Source: Bathynomus jamesi
Lineage: Eukaryota > Arthropoda > Malacostraca > Isopoda > Cirolanidae
Direction of reading: 5' to 3'
Length of the DNA: 64,000 bases
NCBI GenBank assembly: GCA_023014485.1
Contig: JAJOZX010000997.1
Coordinates: 127,001-191,000 of the forward strand
The notes beneath the pieces were generated by a model, which had not been told where the DNA came from, searched no databases, and worked only from the letters and a program-made list of their open reading frames with translations. Both the position numbers and the translations under genes were made by a program. This document shows positions 33,911 to 45,437 of the stretch, piece by piece; within the stretch, counting starts at the first letter, position 1, and the number at the start of each line of letters is the position of its first letter.

Positions 33911-35316
33911 AAGGGTGATCCAGAGAAATGGGACCCAAAAGAAACCCCTGTAACTCTTAAAGTATAAGTCCTTTTATAAAATCATACGCATCATTCGAAA
34001 GAGGATAGTTACAAGTTTGTACAGGATTGTATAGGTTTTGACAATACAATACAAGATAAGATACAAAACAAAATAAAAGTGTTAGTTAAAACTAACCCTT
34101 CAAGATGACTGCATGGACTGTGGAACAGCTGCGTTTCATAACTGAGCAATATTATGAGCATGGAAGAAGTGTAGTTTCAGCTCAAAGATCTTTCAAGACA
34201 AATTTTCAGATGTCAAAATCACCTTCTAAGAAAGTAATCCGTCGGTGTGTCAGAAATTTTTCCCTAACTGGCAGCATTGGAAAAAGAAAACCAACTGGAA
34301 GAGTGCGCACAGCAAGGATAGACGAGATCATTAACAGAACTCATGAAATTGTACAGGATAATCCTAACATAAGCATCAGACGTGCTTCTCAGCTGTTAGG
34401 AGTTGGATATGGAACAACAACACACCGTATATTCAAGCAAAATTTAATGTTCTTTCCATATAAAATTCAAACAGTGCAACAACTAAACGATGGAGATTTC
34501 GCACGAAGACGACAATTCTGTCAATGGATCCAACAGAAGGTAAATGACACCACCAATTTTCTAGCAACTTTGATTATGTCAGACGAAGCCCATTTTCACT
34601 TGAATGGAACTGTAAACAAACAAAATTGTCGTTTCTGGGCAACAGAAAATCCATTGAATATTACCGAAGTCCTGTTGCATAGTCAGCGTGTAACTGTTTG
34701 GTGTGGTCTTACTGCATCTCAGATCATAGGGCCGTACTTTTTCGAGGATTCCACCGGAAACACGGTCACTGTAAATGGTGATCGCTACGAAAAAATGTTG
34801 ACCGATTTCCTTATTCCTAAATTAAGAGATCTTTGTCTAGAAAACCACTGGTTCCAACAAGACGGAGCTACCTGCCATACCACGAGGAACTGCATGGCAG
34901 TTTTGCGTCAAACGTTTCCAGGCGAGTTAATCTCAAGATTTGGAGACGTTGAATGGCCCGCAAGGTCTCCGGATTTTTCTCCCTTAGATTATTACCTCTG
35001 GGGATATTTAAAGAGTAGGGTCTACAGAAATAACCCAACGACCTTGCAAGAATTGAAGGCCGCCATCACAAATGAGATACAGGCCATACCACCACCGCAC
35101 ACTCTTGCAAAAGTGATGCAGAACTTACAAGCGAGAACACTGGAATGCTTGGCAACTAATGGAGCACATTTGAAAGGAGTCATTTTTAAAAAATAAATAT
35201 TTCATAATAAACTTGTAACTCTACTCTTTCGAATGATATATAGTTTTTATGAAAGGAATTAAATATTAAGAATATTTGGCTTTTTTTTATGGGTCCCATT
35301 TATCTGGATCACCCAG
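33911..35316 (+). mobile_element. Mariner-type element, apparently intact
   Basis: Flanked by TA (33909-33910 and 35317-35318). The terminal inverted repeats are about 26 bp and differ at only a few positions: AAGGGTGATCCAGAGAAATG on the left, CTGGGTGATCCAGATAAATG on the right read inverted. The element is about 1.4 kb and contains one full-length transposase frame. It lies just beyond the LINE endonuclease. Confidence 0.93.
34105..35196 (+). CDS. Tc1/mariner-superfamily transposase (DD41D spacing), intact 363 codons
   Basis: This transposase would cut the element at its TIRs and paste it into TA sites. The N-terminal 120 residues hold helix-turn-helix DNA-binding segments (VEQLRFITEQYYEHG; RRASQLLGVGYGTTTHRI). 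The catalytic core has MSDEAHFHLNG (first Asp), FQQDGATCHT (second Asp) and RSPDFSPLDYYLWG (third Asp). I count 41 residues between the second and third Asp, so it falls in the DD41D group rather than classic DD34D mariner. All catalytic residues are present, and there is no frameshift or internal stop. ATG 34105 lies 190 bases inside the left TIR, and the stop is about 120 bases before the right end. This is the only transposase in the window that looks complete. Confidence 0.95.
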   Translation: MTAWTVEQLRFITEQYYEHGRSVVSAQRSFKTNFQMSKSPSKKVIRRCVRNFSLTGSIGKRKPTGRVRTARIDEIINRTHEIVQDNPNISIRRASQLLGVGYGTTTHRIFKQNLMFFPYKIQTVQQLNDGDFARRRQFCQWIQQKVNDTTNFLATLIMSDEAHFHLNGTVNKQNCRFWATENPLNITEVLLHSQRVTVWCGLTASQIIGPYFFEDSTGNTVTVNGDRYEKMLTDFLIPKLRDLCLENHWFQQDGATCHTTRNCMAVLRQTFPGELISRFGDVEWPARSPDFSPLDYYLWGYLKSRVYRNNPTTLQELKAAITNEIQAIPPPHTLAKVMQNLQARTLECLATNGAHLKGVIFKK

Positions 35317-35441
35317 TATTACGAGTTGCTCGTACTATTAATATGTTTATGGATGGAGCGGTATTTTGTGTAGAACTGTAAAACCTTTCTTCTGACCCAC
35401 TTAATCTATTAATACGAATCTTAAACATTGAGAACATACGA

Positions 35442-35444
<3 letters not shown>

Positions 35445-35498
<54 letters not shown>
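35445..35498. repeat. (TA)n microsatellite
   Basis: An uninterrupted run of alternating T and A. Confidence 0.98.
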
Positions 35499-35501
<3 letters not shown>

Positions 35502-35526
35502 GAAAATTGTGTGTCTGTCTGTCTGT

Positions 35527-35767
35527 AAAAGAACGCAGCCATGAAAATCTTGAGCTTCACATTGTATCAAGATTTGTGAAGCTTAAAATTTTCATGACTA
35601 TAGTTTTATTGACCAAATAATTGAACCCCCAATACTACGGGGAGCCAGCGGTCCCCCAATTACTGGGGGGTTCAATTATTTGGTCAATAAAACTAGTCAT
35701 AAAAATCTTAAGCATCACAATTCTTGACACAATGTGAAGCTCAAGATTTTCATGGTTGCGTTCTTTT
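35527..35767. repeat. Foldback element, near-palindromic (241 bp)
   Basis: The left arm starts AAAAGAACGCAGCCATGAAA and the right arm read inverted starts AAAAGAACGCAACCATGAAA. The arms match over roughly 110 bp each, with scattered mismatches, around a short G/C-rich centre (CCCCAATACTACGGGGAG). No gene. The two arms would form a long hairpin. Confidence 0.9.
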
Positions 35768-36233
35768 CCAGCAGGCTCCCCCAATTACTTATGCATTACT
35801 TATGCGTAAAAGCATACAGACACAGTATTACAGCATAAAATAAAATTATGTACGTGAGACCTGTGATCATAAAGCTGCAAGATCTCAAGATGCAGCACTT
35901 CATTCACCTTTAAGGCTTCGTGAAACTCATGAAGAAACCTTAATAAGAAAAGAGAATACTAAAAACCACCACACCGCAAAACGTCGAATTGAAACTTCTG
36001 ATGAAGCGGAAATTAGGCGAAAAAAATTAAATTTTACATTCATCTATTAGGATGAAAGAAACTGTTGAAAGAAAAGAGATTAGAAGAGCAGGCGATAGAG
36101 AGGCTAGAATAGCTGTGCGAATGGAAGAGATTGATGAAGAGAAAGCTTTGAGGAGGGAAAAAGATAAAAATAATTATTTAGTGATCAGTCCACCCCAAGC
36201 ATGCTAGTATATATATATATATATATATATATA

Positions 36234-36281
<48 letters not shown>

Positions 36282-37273
36282 CAAAATAGTTTGGAGGGTT
36301 TGAAATGATAAAAATATCTGAGTTAAATTGATTAAATTATTTGTTTAGTGAGAGTTGGTATTTTATCTCCGTTTACAGTGAGCTCTAATCTTGCGATATC
36401 ATTTAGGCAAATAAAATAAAATTCCCTTTCTCATTAAACAAATAACCAGCTAAACACTCTCTCTCGCTTTATATATATATATATATATATATATAGTTGC
36501 AGAAGAATATATACAACTATATCTGTTATTTGGTAGAAATAACCCTTTTCTCCCTCTGCAACAGAATATATATAACTATTACAGTTTCAAAATTCTTTGT
36601 TATATGTTGTAAAAACAAACAAAAAAGTGTTTGTATGTATCGTTAAAATATATAAAATATTTTAAACTTAGGCCTTCAGCGTACAGTACCGGCTGCATAA
36701 TTATTTTCGTTTTCGGCAAATTTCCAAAATCTAGGGTCATTTTGGAGACAAGAATCTACAATAGCTTAGTAATACATTAGGTTAGTCTAGGTTAGGTTAT
36801 ATACTTAAATTCTCATTGAAACTGTCTTGAACGTTAATTATATATAGTAAAACTCTAGAATCCAAGATGCAGTTCACAGACAGGGTCCATAATTACTAAC
36901 CTAACCAGTCTAACCTAACCTAACCTAACAAAGAAAAACAAAAATATCTAGCATGTGTGTAAAAATTCGAGAGGATTTTGTATTAACGTTAGGCCCAGAC
37001 CTAACCAAACGGATTATCTAATATTTTCAACTCTCCTCTACATTTTTATGTTTTCAAAGTGAAAAATATCAGGTAAGCCATAATTAGATAGATTAGATTT
37101 AGTTTATATTCATTTATAAGTGTTAGATAGGCCAGATTTAGCTTATGTTAATTTTAATTACTGCTTATTAGGTTAGAAGTATAAAATTACTTGTTTTACG
37201 CCCAGGACTGGTAGGCTAGGTATAGACTATAGAGAGTTTATTTTTTTCTAAAACTTCAAACTTTACGTATGTA
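35768..37273. other. AT-rich stretch with microsatellites; weak coding remnant
   Basis: Contains (TA)n at 36208-36235 and about 36471-36495, (GA)n at 36238-36280, and short runs of CCTAA/TTAGG words near 36773-36800 and 36896-36930. At about 35905-36030 one frame reads RLRETHEETLIRKENT and other Arg/Glu-rich residues, possibly a remnant of a transposon protein, but too short to name. I see nothing else supportable. Confidence 0.5.
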
Positions 37274-38538
37274 TCAGGTCATCCCATAAGTAATGTTTTT
37301 TAGATCGGAATTTGAAGGACAAAAAAAAACTCTACTGAAATTTTTTAATCTAATATATATTTTCCATCGGAATCAATGTCCTACAAGCTTTTCAATGCCA
37401 TGTTTATAAAATTCAGGCGGTTTTGAGGCAAAAAACGTACAAAGACTGGTGTGCAGGTCATATAAAGAAGTATACTGTTTCTCGTCAAGATAGTTTTGCA
37501 GACTCCTGAAGAGATGATAATCTGAAGGCGCAAGGTCTGGAGAATATGGAGGATGTGGAAGTTTTTCCCACCCAAGCTCCTCAATTTTTGCAGAAGTGAT
37601 CCGAGCGGTATGAGGACGTGCGTTGTCGTGGTGGAACACGATTCCTTTCCGATTAACCAAAGGTCTCTTTTCTTTTAGTGGCAGTGTTCAATCGATCCAG
37701 TTGTTGACAGTAGACTTGAGCGGTGATTGTTTGGTTGGGTAAGGTTTCAAAGTGCATTACACCACCTTCATTCCACCAAACACTAAGCAACACCTTCCGA
37801 GGGTGAATATTTGGTTTTGGCTGTGGTGTCGCTGGTTCTCTGGCACAAACCCACTGTCGACGGCGCTTAACATTCTGGTACGGTATCCACTTTTCATCAC
37901 CAGTCACTAAACGGTGCAAAAATGGATCTTGGAGTTCACGGGAATGAAGAGCTGTGCTAATGTTTACCCGCACCCTCAGATTGTCGACCGACAATTCATG
38001 TGGCACCCATTTTCCTAACTTGGGCACTTTCTCGAGTTGTTGCAAATATCGATGGATGGTGGACGGGGATGAATTGAGTTTTTGGGCCAATTCTTCGACA
38101 GTTGTTGAACAGTCTTCTTCAAGTGCGGCTAACAGCAGGTCATCATCAAACTCAGCAGGGCGTCCAGAGCGTGCTGCATCTGTCAAACAGCAGTCACCAT
38201 TCCTAAACTTTTGAAACCATCTTTGACATTTCCTCACATGCAGAATATCGTTGCCATAAACGTTCTGAATGTTTCGCGTTACTTCAGTAGCACTATTCCC
38301 TTTTTTGAACTCGTAAAGCATTATATGCCTGATATGCTCTTCTGATACCGCCATGTTTATGAGGGGTTCACATAAAGCAAAACACACGTCTTCACTGGTC
38401 AAGGTCTGTAAAGTATGTAGCGAAACACGATAGATCTCCTCTTAGATATAACCTTCGGAAAATTTATGCTTAAACCGAGTAGGACTAGTTTAAACTTAAT
38501 CTATTGTAAAAAACTACATTACTTATGGGATGACCTGA
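37274..38538 (-). mobile_element. Mariner (DD34D) element
   Basis: Flanked by TA (37272-37273 and 38539-38540). TIRs start TCAGGTCATCCCATAAGTAA at both ends and match over more than 20 bp. The length of 1265 bp is typical for mariner. Confidence 0.94.
37373..38354 (-). pseudogene. Mariner transposase, DD34D, one frameshift
   Basis: On the minus strand, the start MAVSEEHIRHIM (ATG at 38354) is the usual mariner N-terminus; an in-frame upstream ATG at 38402 adds 16 residues and is less likely. Helix-turn-helix domains follow (EFKKGNSATEVTRNI; LNSSPSTIHRYLQQL). Core: VTGDEKWIPY (first Asp), VFHHDNARPHT (second Asp), YSPDLAPSDYHLF (third Asp). I count 34 residues between the last two. The frame breaks near 37655-37680, between TATKRKE and VNRKGIVFHHDN, where one base appears lost or gained. 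The rest is open, so decay is slight. Confidence 0.93.
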
Positions 38539-38600
38539 TATATACCTAGTTACCTGGTAGCAGTTTCGTGCGTCGGTCTCGCTTCATAATTGTCAATTGG

Positions 38601-38876
38601 GTACTTGTAGGTTATCTCCCCCCCCCCAACCAATTTTGACAGAATATTTTCGTTAAAACTAACGAAAATATCACGACTTAACCTAACCCATTATCAAGGG
38701 CGTACAGTTAACCTATTATTAATTATAACATTGTTTTTTCTGGAATAGTATTTACTATTTACTAATAAATCAACTGGTCGCCCTTGATAATTGGTTAGGT
38801 TAAGTCGTGATATTTTCGTTAGTTTTAACGAAAATATTCTGTCAAAATTGGCAGGGGGGAGATAACCTACAAGTAC
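38601..38876. repeat. Foldback element (276 bp)
   Basis: Arms of about 110 bp start GTACTTGTAGGTTATCTCCC at both ends and enclose a diverged AT-rich centre. Within each arm lies a smaller palindrome, ATTTTCGTTA and TAACGAAAAT around a 4-base loop. The left arm has a C run longer than the right. No gene. Shares a core block with the elements near 40.1 and 63.6 kb. Confidence 0.9.
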
Positions 38877-38966
38877 CGTCAGTTGTAGCTCATTTCAGGT
38901 TCAGCATTGGTATAGAGTATAGACAAACTTATGATCAACATATGACTACATCAGCCAATACGGTCT

Positions 38967-39823
38967 AGGGCAACCAGACGTCCTGCATTTTGCAGGACTG
39001 TCCCGCATTTAGAGTTTCTGTCCCGCAAAAAACATTGACCAATGCGGGACAATGCAATGTCCCGCATTCTTGTATTTATGCAAATTTCGTACAAATGAAA
39101 TGTAATTTGTATTCATTATCGTAGATCTGGCATCCGCGCATCCCCTCATAAACGTTTTAAAACGTTTTTGAAAACTCCAGTACGACAGTCCTCGACGGCC
39201 GACGCTCGTCAGTTAAAATTTTGAATTATAATGGTGTTGACGTGTTATTTAATTGTCAGAGTACTCATACATTTTAAAAATGACTTCAAAAAGAAAGTGC
39301 ACTTTCAATGAAGATTTAGAAAAAGAATATCCTTTTATTAAAAAGCAAAGAGTGAGAGCATGGTGAAATGTATTAAATGTTTTTCTACTTTTTCAATTGC
39401 AAGTGGTGGGAAATGTGACATTAAACGTCATTTAAACTCTACTAAGCATAAACAAGCTGATGCCTGCGCTTCATCAAGTAGGCCTTTGACAACGTTTTTA
39501 CAGAGTAAAGATTTTGATGAGAAAAATGAATATCTGAACAAAGAAATACCTCTCCTTAAGAAAATACATTCCAGTGCCAAGTACAATTAAATAAAATGTT
39601 TTTCAATAAATTAGGTAAGTAAACTATATAAAATTACTTTTTGGTAGTAAATTATTTGTCCGTTATATATCTTTGAAGGATAATGTAAAATGCCTATAGA
39701 GTGCTGCAAAATGCTTTTAAAAGGTATTGGTCGACCTGTGGAGTGTTATCGAGATATCATACGAGTATATTAGTGTACCAATGGATCCGTCCCGCATTGG
39801 GATCGCAAAAATCTGGTCACCCT
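38967..39823 (+). mobile_element. Non-autonomous hAT with a BED zinc-finger remnant
   Basis: Ends AGGGCAACCAGA and (inverted) AGGGTGACCAGA. AGCCAATAC occurs on both sides (38953-38961 and 39824-39832), but five extra bases separate the left copy from the end, so the duplication is only approximate. Multiple GTCCCGCAT-type words occur near both ends. The inside encodes only the N-terminal part of a hAT protein. Confidence 0.72.
39280..39590 (+). pseudogene. hAT transposase N-terminus: BED-type zinc finger
   Basis: ATG 39280 begins MTSKRKCTFNEDLEKEYPF, which stops after about 28 codons. The next frame (39360-39590) continues with KCIKCFSTFSIASGGKCDI and KRHLNSTKHK, a C2H2 BED finger that would bind the transposon ends. 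After SSRPLTTFLQ the sequence stops well short of any catalytic domain. One frameshift near 39350-39360 separates the two pieces. Internally deleted copy; catalytic hAT domains are absent. Confidence 0.75.
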
Positions 39824-39852
39824 AGCCAATACCACTAAGATAACGGTGCTAC

Positions 39853-40308
39853 TATAGCCTGCGGTTTACAAAGATATCATTAGTCTACAAAAGAATTTGC
39901 GCTGAAGTGACCTGACCTGACTTGAATTTGTGCTGACCTGACCTGATCTGACCTGAAATGACTTGATTTTATCTTTGGGGACGAATGTGAGGTCAATGCG
40001 GACTATAAAAGGGAGAATCATGAAAACAAATATTAGTTCAATTACATTAAAACAAAAAAATTAAAGGACAAATTAATAAAACAAACAATTCATTCTATTC
40101 GTTAATTTTAATGAAAATATCACAACTTAACCTAACCAATCGTCAAGGGCATACAGTTGACCTAACCGGGCATTATATCCCATAGAATGAATTGTTTGTT
40201 TTATTTGTCTTTAAATTTTTTGTTTTAATGTAATTGAATTTGTAAATATGTTGTAGACCGCACGCTATAGTGTAAATATTTTTGTAGACCGCACGCTACA
40301 GTAGCACC
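39853..40308. repeat. Foldback element with a nested foldback
   Basis: Outer arms: GGTGCTACTATAGCCTGCGG at 39853 pairs with the inverted GGTGCTACTGTAGCGTGCGG ending at 40308. Inner arms: about 55 bp starting CAATTACATTAAAACAAAAA at 40037 pair with the stretch ending near 40240. The unit TGTAGACCGCACGCTA is duplicated at 40251 and 40282. A 60-bp core (40111-40174) is shared with the 38.6 kb foldback. There is also a short run of GACCTGACCTGAATT-like words at 39910-39960. No gene. Confidence 0.78.
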
Positions 40309-41059
40309 AAGATGACTCATATGAAGGCTCTTTGCTCTGGAAGTGTTGCTCTTATGCATCCATTTCTTCAGCAAACTGCAAGCGGCGATCAAGGCTTTCC
40401 TCGGAAAGCTTCTGAAAGCAATGGCGTTTCCATGGTCAGTAATGCAAGTCCGATTTCAAGATCGTCTTAAATGCGAAATGTGTCATATCATTTATCCTTG
40501 GATCTCGTGCCACAACATCCCTAACAGGAGTAGGGTTGCCAGGTGTCCGGTATTGAGCCGGACAGTCTGGTATTTGGGCTCTCTGTCCAGTTAAAAAAAT
40601 CAAAGAATACCGGACACGTAAAAGTAAACCATGTCTTTATGTCTTTGCTTTTTTATTTTGTCTTAATAGGTGTAGCTTTAATAGGTAGTCTGCTTGTTTT
40701 GGTTATCCATAATTTGTTGTTTTTTAAAGTCAATATATAATTATTTTACATGTTTTTCTTTTGCGATCTGATAAAGAATTGGATAGTTTCACAGCGCTGT
40801 ATTGGATGGAATTTTGTGCATGTTACGTAATTTTGTTCGAATAAAAGTTAAATGCGGATGAAGAAAATACATTTTTACTTTTTACCCCCCCCCCCCCCCC
40901 CCCGGCTGCTGGTGTCCGGTATTTTTGTGGAGGACATCTGGCAATCCTAAACAGGAACAATGTTCTCATCCGAATGGTACTGCGCATGGTCGACCACTCC
41001 TTGGCATGATGAGCGACACTTCCAGAGCAAAGCGTCTTTATGAGTCATCTTAGTGATAT
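40309..41059. repeat. Inverted-repeat element carrying a hAT MITE
   Basis: AAGATGACTCATATGAAGGC at 40309 pairs with the inverted AAGATGACTCATAAAGACGC at 41059. The match continues through GCTCTGGAAGTGTTGCTC over about 45 bp with some mismatches. It contains the MITE at 40531-40949. No coding capacity recognised. Confidence 0.75.
40531..40949. mobile_element. hAT-type MITE
   Basis: Ends TAGGGTTGCCAGGTGTCC and (inverted) TAGGATTGCCAGATGTCC. Flanks AACAGGAG (40523-40530) and AACAGGAA (40950-40957) form an 8-bp duplication with one mismatch. Includes a poly-C run at about 40885-40904. Confidence 0.88.
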
Positions 41060-41199
41060 ATACACCTTTCAACCTTTCAGATGGATGTTGCGTGCGATGA
41101 TTCCTCATTTCACGAAGGTCAAGCTTGTCGCCCCTCCTCTCGAGTTGGCCTGGTGAAGGTGTGAGTTGGTTTTTTGTACTCTCCACCTCACATAGCCAG

Positions 41200-42105
41200 G
41201 TACGCCCGGCTCATCGGGGATTGTTCTGAGCCAGGCGTCTAATCTTGTTTTGAAGATGTCCACTGCAACACCACTCGTGTTAGGTCTTCGGGCAGCTGAT
41301 TAAACAGTTTTGGCCCTCACAACAAAACCATTTTCTTTCAGGGTTAAGGATGTTCCTTATCTAGCCTTTAATTTGGGAACACCGACACAGTCTTCCTTTT
41401 CTACTTTCCACTGTTGTTTGGGAAGTTACAGGGTTCAGAGTAAGATTAGGGACTAGTTTCTCCGTTATTTTCTGTGTAAATAATGGTGTATCTCTCTCTC
41501 CTCCTTTCCAGTGAATATAGGTTTAATTCGCGTAACCTTTCCCAGTAGTTTAGTTCTTTGCACCCATTGATCTTGGCTGTGAAGCTTCTCTGAATCCCTT
41601 CTAGTTGTCTAATGTCTTCTTTTTTATATGGGCATGTTATTAGAACGGAGCAATATTCCAATTTGGGTATGATCAGTGTTTTCAGTAGAGGAATCATTAT
41701 ATTCTTATCCCTTCGTTTAAAGGTTCTCAGTATCTGCCCAGTTACTCTCTTTGCTCTGTTTACTGTTATCTTATTTTGTGTTTCAAATTTCGCATCCTCA
41801 GTCATTACAACCCCTAAATCTTTTGCTTTACCATTTCTCTGAATTTCCTGTCCATTTGGGGTAAAGTATTCCATGGATTTTAGGTCCTCTCTTTTTTCGT
41901 ACCGTAACAGCTGAAATTTATCAGTGTTAAACTTCATATTGTTGTCTTTCGTCTATTTGTAGATTCTGTTCATGTCTGTTTGAAGAGATCCTATATCTTC
42001 TGGGTTTCTTATTTTTCTACTGATCTTTGTGTCATCGGCAAAGGATATTACTATGCTTTTACTGGTAACGTCCTCATCTATGTCAGTTAGCATAATTATG
42101 AAGAG
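41200..42105 (-). pseudogene. CR1-like LINE, 3' fragment of reverse transcriptase
   Basis: On the minus strand: VISFADDTKISRKI (active site FADD, around 42030), DIGSLQTDMNRIYK, then a frame break near 41945, then MKFNTDKFQLLRYEKRE, KDLGVVMTEDAKF and IIPKLEYCSVLITCPYKKED. It ends ELNLYSLERRRERY near 41510. These are the RT palm and C-terminal blocks of CR1/Jockey-type LINEs. The N-terminal RT and endonuclease are missing: the fragment ends at a TA microsatellite beside element B. It is a different family from the LINE at 19-34 kb. Confidence 0.85.
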
Positions 42106-42107
42106 TA

Positions 42108-42153
<46 letters not shown>

Positions 42154-42161
42154 TATATATA
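42106..42161. repeat. (TA)n microsatellite at the left border of element B
   Basis: Alternating TA with a few interruptions. The matching TA run on the other side of element B begins at 54279. Confidence 0.95.
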
Positions 42162-42464
42162 GTATATAGGGTGTCACTTATTTTTCAACTTTTAAGTTTC
42201 CGTGCTCTGACCCCATCAAAGTATGCCATATGATGTAAAATCACTGTGTACAAAGTTTGATTGAGATATTTTAATATTTAGAGGTCGCTCAACGGCTTCG
42301 AAGTACTGTATTGGATACGAGATTCTCAGAAAGTGTGAATACAAACAATTTCCAAATGTATTTAAACATTTATTATGTTCCTACATTAGCAGGAAGTGCA
42401 CAAGACATTATCATAATATTAAGATAAAGTACATTAACATCAGACAGTAGCGTAATTATTATGA

Positions 42465-45437
42465 TTAATCATTATTTCCATTCAAGGTATGCTTTTGTCC
42501 CCATGTGCGATGCTTGCGATGGTTTTCAACAACCTGGAGAAGAAACTGGAGTTGTTCTTCATCTTTGGTTAGGTATCCAGAAAAATCCTGGATGAGAGCA
42601 ACTCCACGTTTAGCGAAGTCATTTGTTACAGTTAGAGGTTTTACAGTCTCTTTCGCAGTCTGGTAATGGGTATCCTCTTCCCATTGCTCAGCAGTTTTCT
42701 CCAAGCATTCATCTGGGAGGTTGAGCTTCGTGAACAATGATTTTGTGTTTTTTGTTACAAAGTTTTTCAAACTTTTTTCTTTCACAGTATCCAGGTCAAC
42801 AACCACACGCTTTGGAGGGTTCTCTTGTCCATCAACATTAGTCATAGATATGACTATGCGATTTTTTATATCAGGGAGGACATTATCATCGAAAAAAGCA
42901 AGACCCACCAGCTCTTCAGACAAATACCATAAATGAGCTGCAATCTTCTGTGAAATTACCATGGCAATGCGTGGATGGATGTTTGAATACTTTATTAGTG
43001 ACTGTAGGAGATGAAGGTCATTTTGGGAGCACTAATGGCGCAAGGGCACGTGGTCCAAGCTTTCACATAGATGCATACAATAAAAATGCAAAAGTCGCGA
43101 AGTCCTCTTTCCTCACGGTTTGTTAACTTAAATTGCGATCTGAACATCCAAATCTTTAAGGAATAGATTGCCTTTGACATCCATCGTGCCTGATGCATCG
43201 CTCCGGGAGCATGAAAAACTACACCACGATTAGAGACAGCACCAAGAAACAGACATGCCAGTTCAAGTAGCTCCTTATAGTCATCTCGCGGGATTTTTGT
43301 AGTCATTGCAGATTTAGAGAAGATAATGAGACCTTCCTTTACATCAGCGACAGCAGAAGTGGCAATTTCATCTGTGGTGGAGTCTTCATACCGCTTTGAA
43401 TCAATATCGTCCCACTTTCCTTGAAATCTCTTAAAAAGTTGGACATCTGTAGCCAATGTGGGGCCCATGCATTCTTTAAAAGCTGCTGCAGCCAAAAGTT
43501 CGATGATGTGATGTCTGCAGGCCAGATGGAGTAGGTCACGTTTCAGCATCTGCTGTAAAATAATGCAAGTCCCAGCCATTAGACCAGTATTGAAGCTAGT
43601 TGTATCGAAGGATATACAGGGTGGGCCGTAAGTTTCCATACATAGGAAAAATAAACATTTTTTTATGGACAACCATTTTTATTTATATAATATGCTCTAC
43701 ATGGTTGCCATTGTTTTGAAAACACATTTCAATACGTGTTCCCCACTGTTGATGAACACGCATTAGCACAGTTGACGTTATGCTTGTAATGGCGTTGGTG
43801 ATACGTTCCTTTAGATGATTTATGTCTCGTATCTTTTCCTGATACACCATGGCCTTCAAGTGCCCCAAAGATAGAAATCAAGGGGGGTGAGATCTGGGGA
43901 TCTGGGAGGCCACTCCACAGGACCACGCCGACCAATCCAAGCATCCGGAAACTGCTGATCCAAATACCGACGCACGTGAAGACCATAATGAGGTGGAGCT
44001 CCATCTTGCTGGAAGTAAACTGGGAAGTTACCTTCCTCGTTTAGCAGGGATGGGAAAATCTCTTCTTGCAACATGTTAAGATACCTTTCGGCATTAAGAT
44101 TTCCACTGACAAAAATTGGTCCAATAATTCTGTCACCCCATATCCCGGCCCACACCATCACTTTACCGGCACCTTGCATCTTCGTCGGACTCAGCCAGTT
44201 AGGGTTAGCATTACTCCAATAACGTATGTTTTGCCGATTAACCTCTCCATTGACGTAAAAATTTGCTTCATCAGTAAACAAGATCTTACGTCAAACGCAT
44301 ATTCTTAGGGTATCTGAAACATAAAAACAAGTTTAATTTTTCCTATGTATGGAAACTTACGGCCCACCCTGTAGTTTGGACCTTTTCTTCAATATCCCAC
44401 TTACGGAGAGCTTCATTGACAGCTGCAGCTTGTGCTTTCCCAGTTCCAGATATGACCTTTGGAACGCCAAGAAGCGGATGTACTCCCTGACCTGTTACTA
44501 TGACAGGAAGACGATCAATTTTTTTATTTCCAGTAATTTCCGGTAATAATTTACCATCCCAGTGTACAGTAAGAGGTACTTTCGGCTTAAAGTTTTTCAT
44601 GATGGTTATAGAGAGTGCCTCCCTTTGCTTCTTTCGTTCACGTCGGATGGTCTCTCGATTCACAGCAAGATCAGGGGTACCATGGCTGAGACTTTTCGCA
44701 GTCTCCGCAATAATCATAGTAGCAGCACGATCAGATACTTTACAACGATCAAGAACTGCTGTGAGACCAGGCGTGATGACTTCTTTTCTTTCCCGCTTGA
44801 AAGGGGGTTTCTGCCTACTTGTTCCAGGAACAGCTTCAGGTTCTGATTCCTCTTCCTCAAACGTCGACGAACTGCTGCTCTCTAGTGTAACAGAATCTAA
44901 CAATGAATCCTTGCTTTGTTCTGCCTTTCGCTTTCGACTTTGTTCGCTCAACACACGTTTCTCCTTCTTTGCCTCCTTCTGATGTAGCACAATATCAACA
45001 GAAGACATTGTTCCACGACGGCCTTTTTCAAGCTGAGCAATGAGAAACTGCTTATCTTCCTCCATTTTGATTATGTCGAGGGCATTTGCATGAGCGGTAT
45101 CAAAGAGGTCGTGAAAACAGTCCTTGAACATGCTTTTATTCTTAGCCTGTACTTCTGTCTTACGGGATGCATTTTTCTTCAATGCTTTCCATCGTGAGAA
45201 GAGTTTTTCCAGTTTTCTTATTGTGTCCTGTTTGTGTTGAGTTGGAATTCGGGCACGATTCCAAAACTCCTCAATTTTTTCAATTGTCATTGACGAAGCC
45301 TCTCTTATCTTCTTTTTTATATGTAAATGAAGGAAAAAGGACAGAGCCTGAAGATTTGATGGCAAGTTACCACCTCTAATATCATTCTCACACTTGTCAA
45401 TCAAGTAAACCTTAGATTTCTTTCGAGTCTCCATCAT
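42465..45437 (-). pseudogene. Element B transposase-like protein (split by a mariner and one frameshift)
   Basis: Starts at ATG 45437 (MMETRKKSKVYLIDK). N-terminal helical region with EEFWNRARIP and KLEKLFSRWKAL, then a Lys/Arg/Ser/Glu-rich linker. LTVHWDGKLL (about 44551-44566) looks like the first beta strand and Asp of an RNase H-fold transposase. The mariner interrupts next. After it come SFDTTSFNTG (about 43583-43612), LLHLACRHHIIELL with a CxxH motif (about 43500), and APGAMHQARWMSKAIY (about 43185). A one-base shift near 43010 follows, then HLWYLSEELVGLAFFD, ending at 42465. Similar multicopy proteins exist in cnidarians and arthropods, from memory, without a class I can name. Catalytic roles are inferred from pattern only. 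Confidence 0.75.
43617..44371 (-). mobile_element. Internally deleted mariner-type derivative, copy 1 (in element B)
   Basis: TA flanks (43615-43616 and 44372-44373). TIRs begin CAGGGTGGGCCGTAAGTTTC at both ends. 755 bp. Carries only the catalytic part of the transposase on the minus strand: [17 protein letters not shown] and [14 protein letters not shown], with 41 residues between the last two Asp. One G missing near 43862 splits the frame. Same internal deletion as the copy at 62378-63135. Confidence 0.94.

Noticed and set aside
35905..36170. Helitron or other replication-protein N-terminus from an Arg/Glu-rich frame
   Set aside because: Only short, compositionally biased fragments; no Rep, helicase or hairpin end seen.
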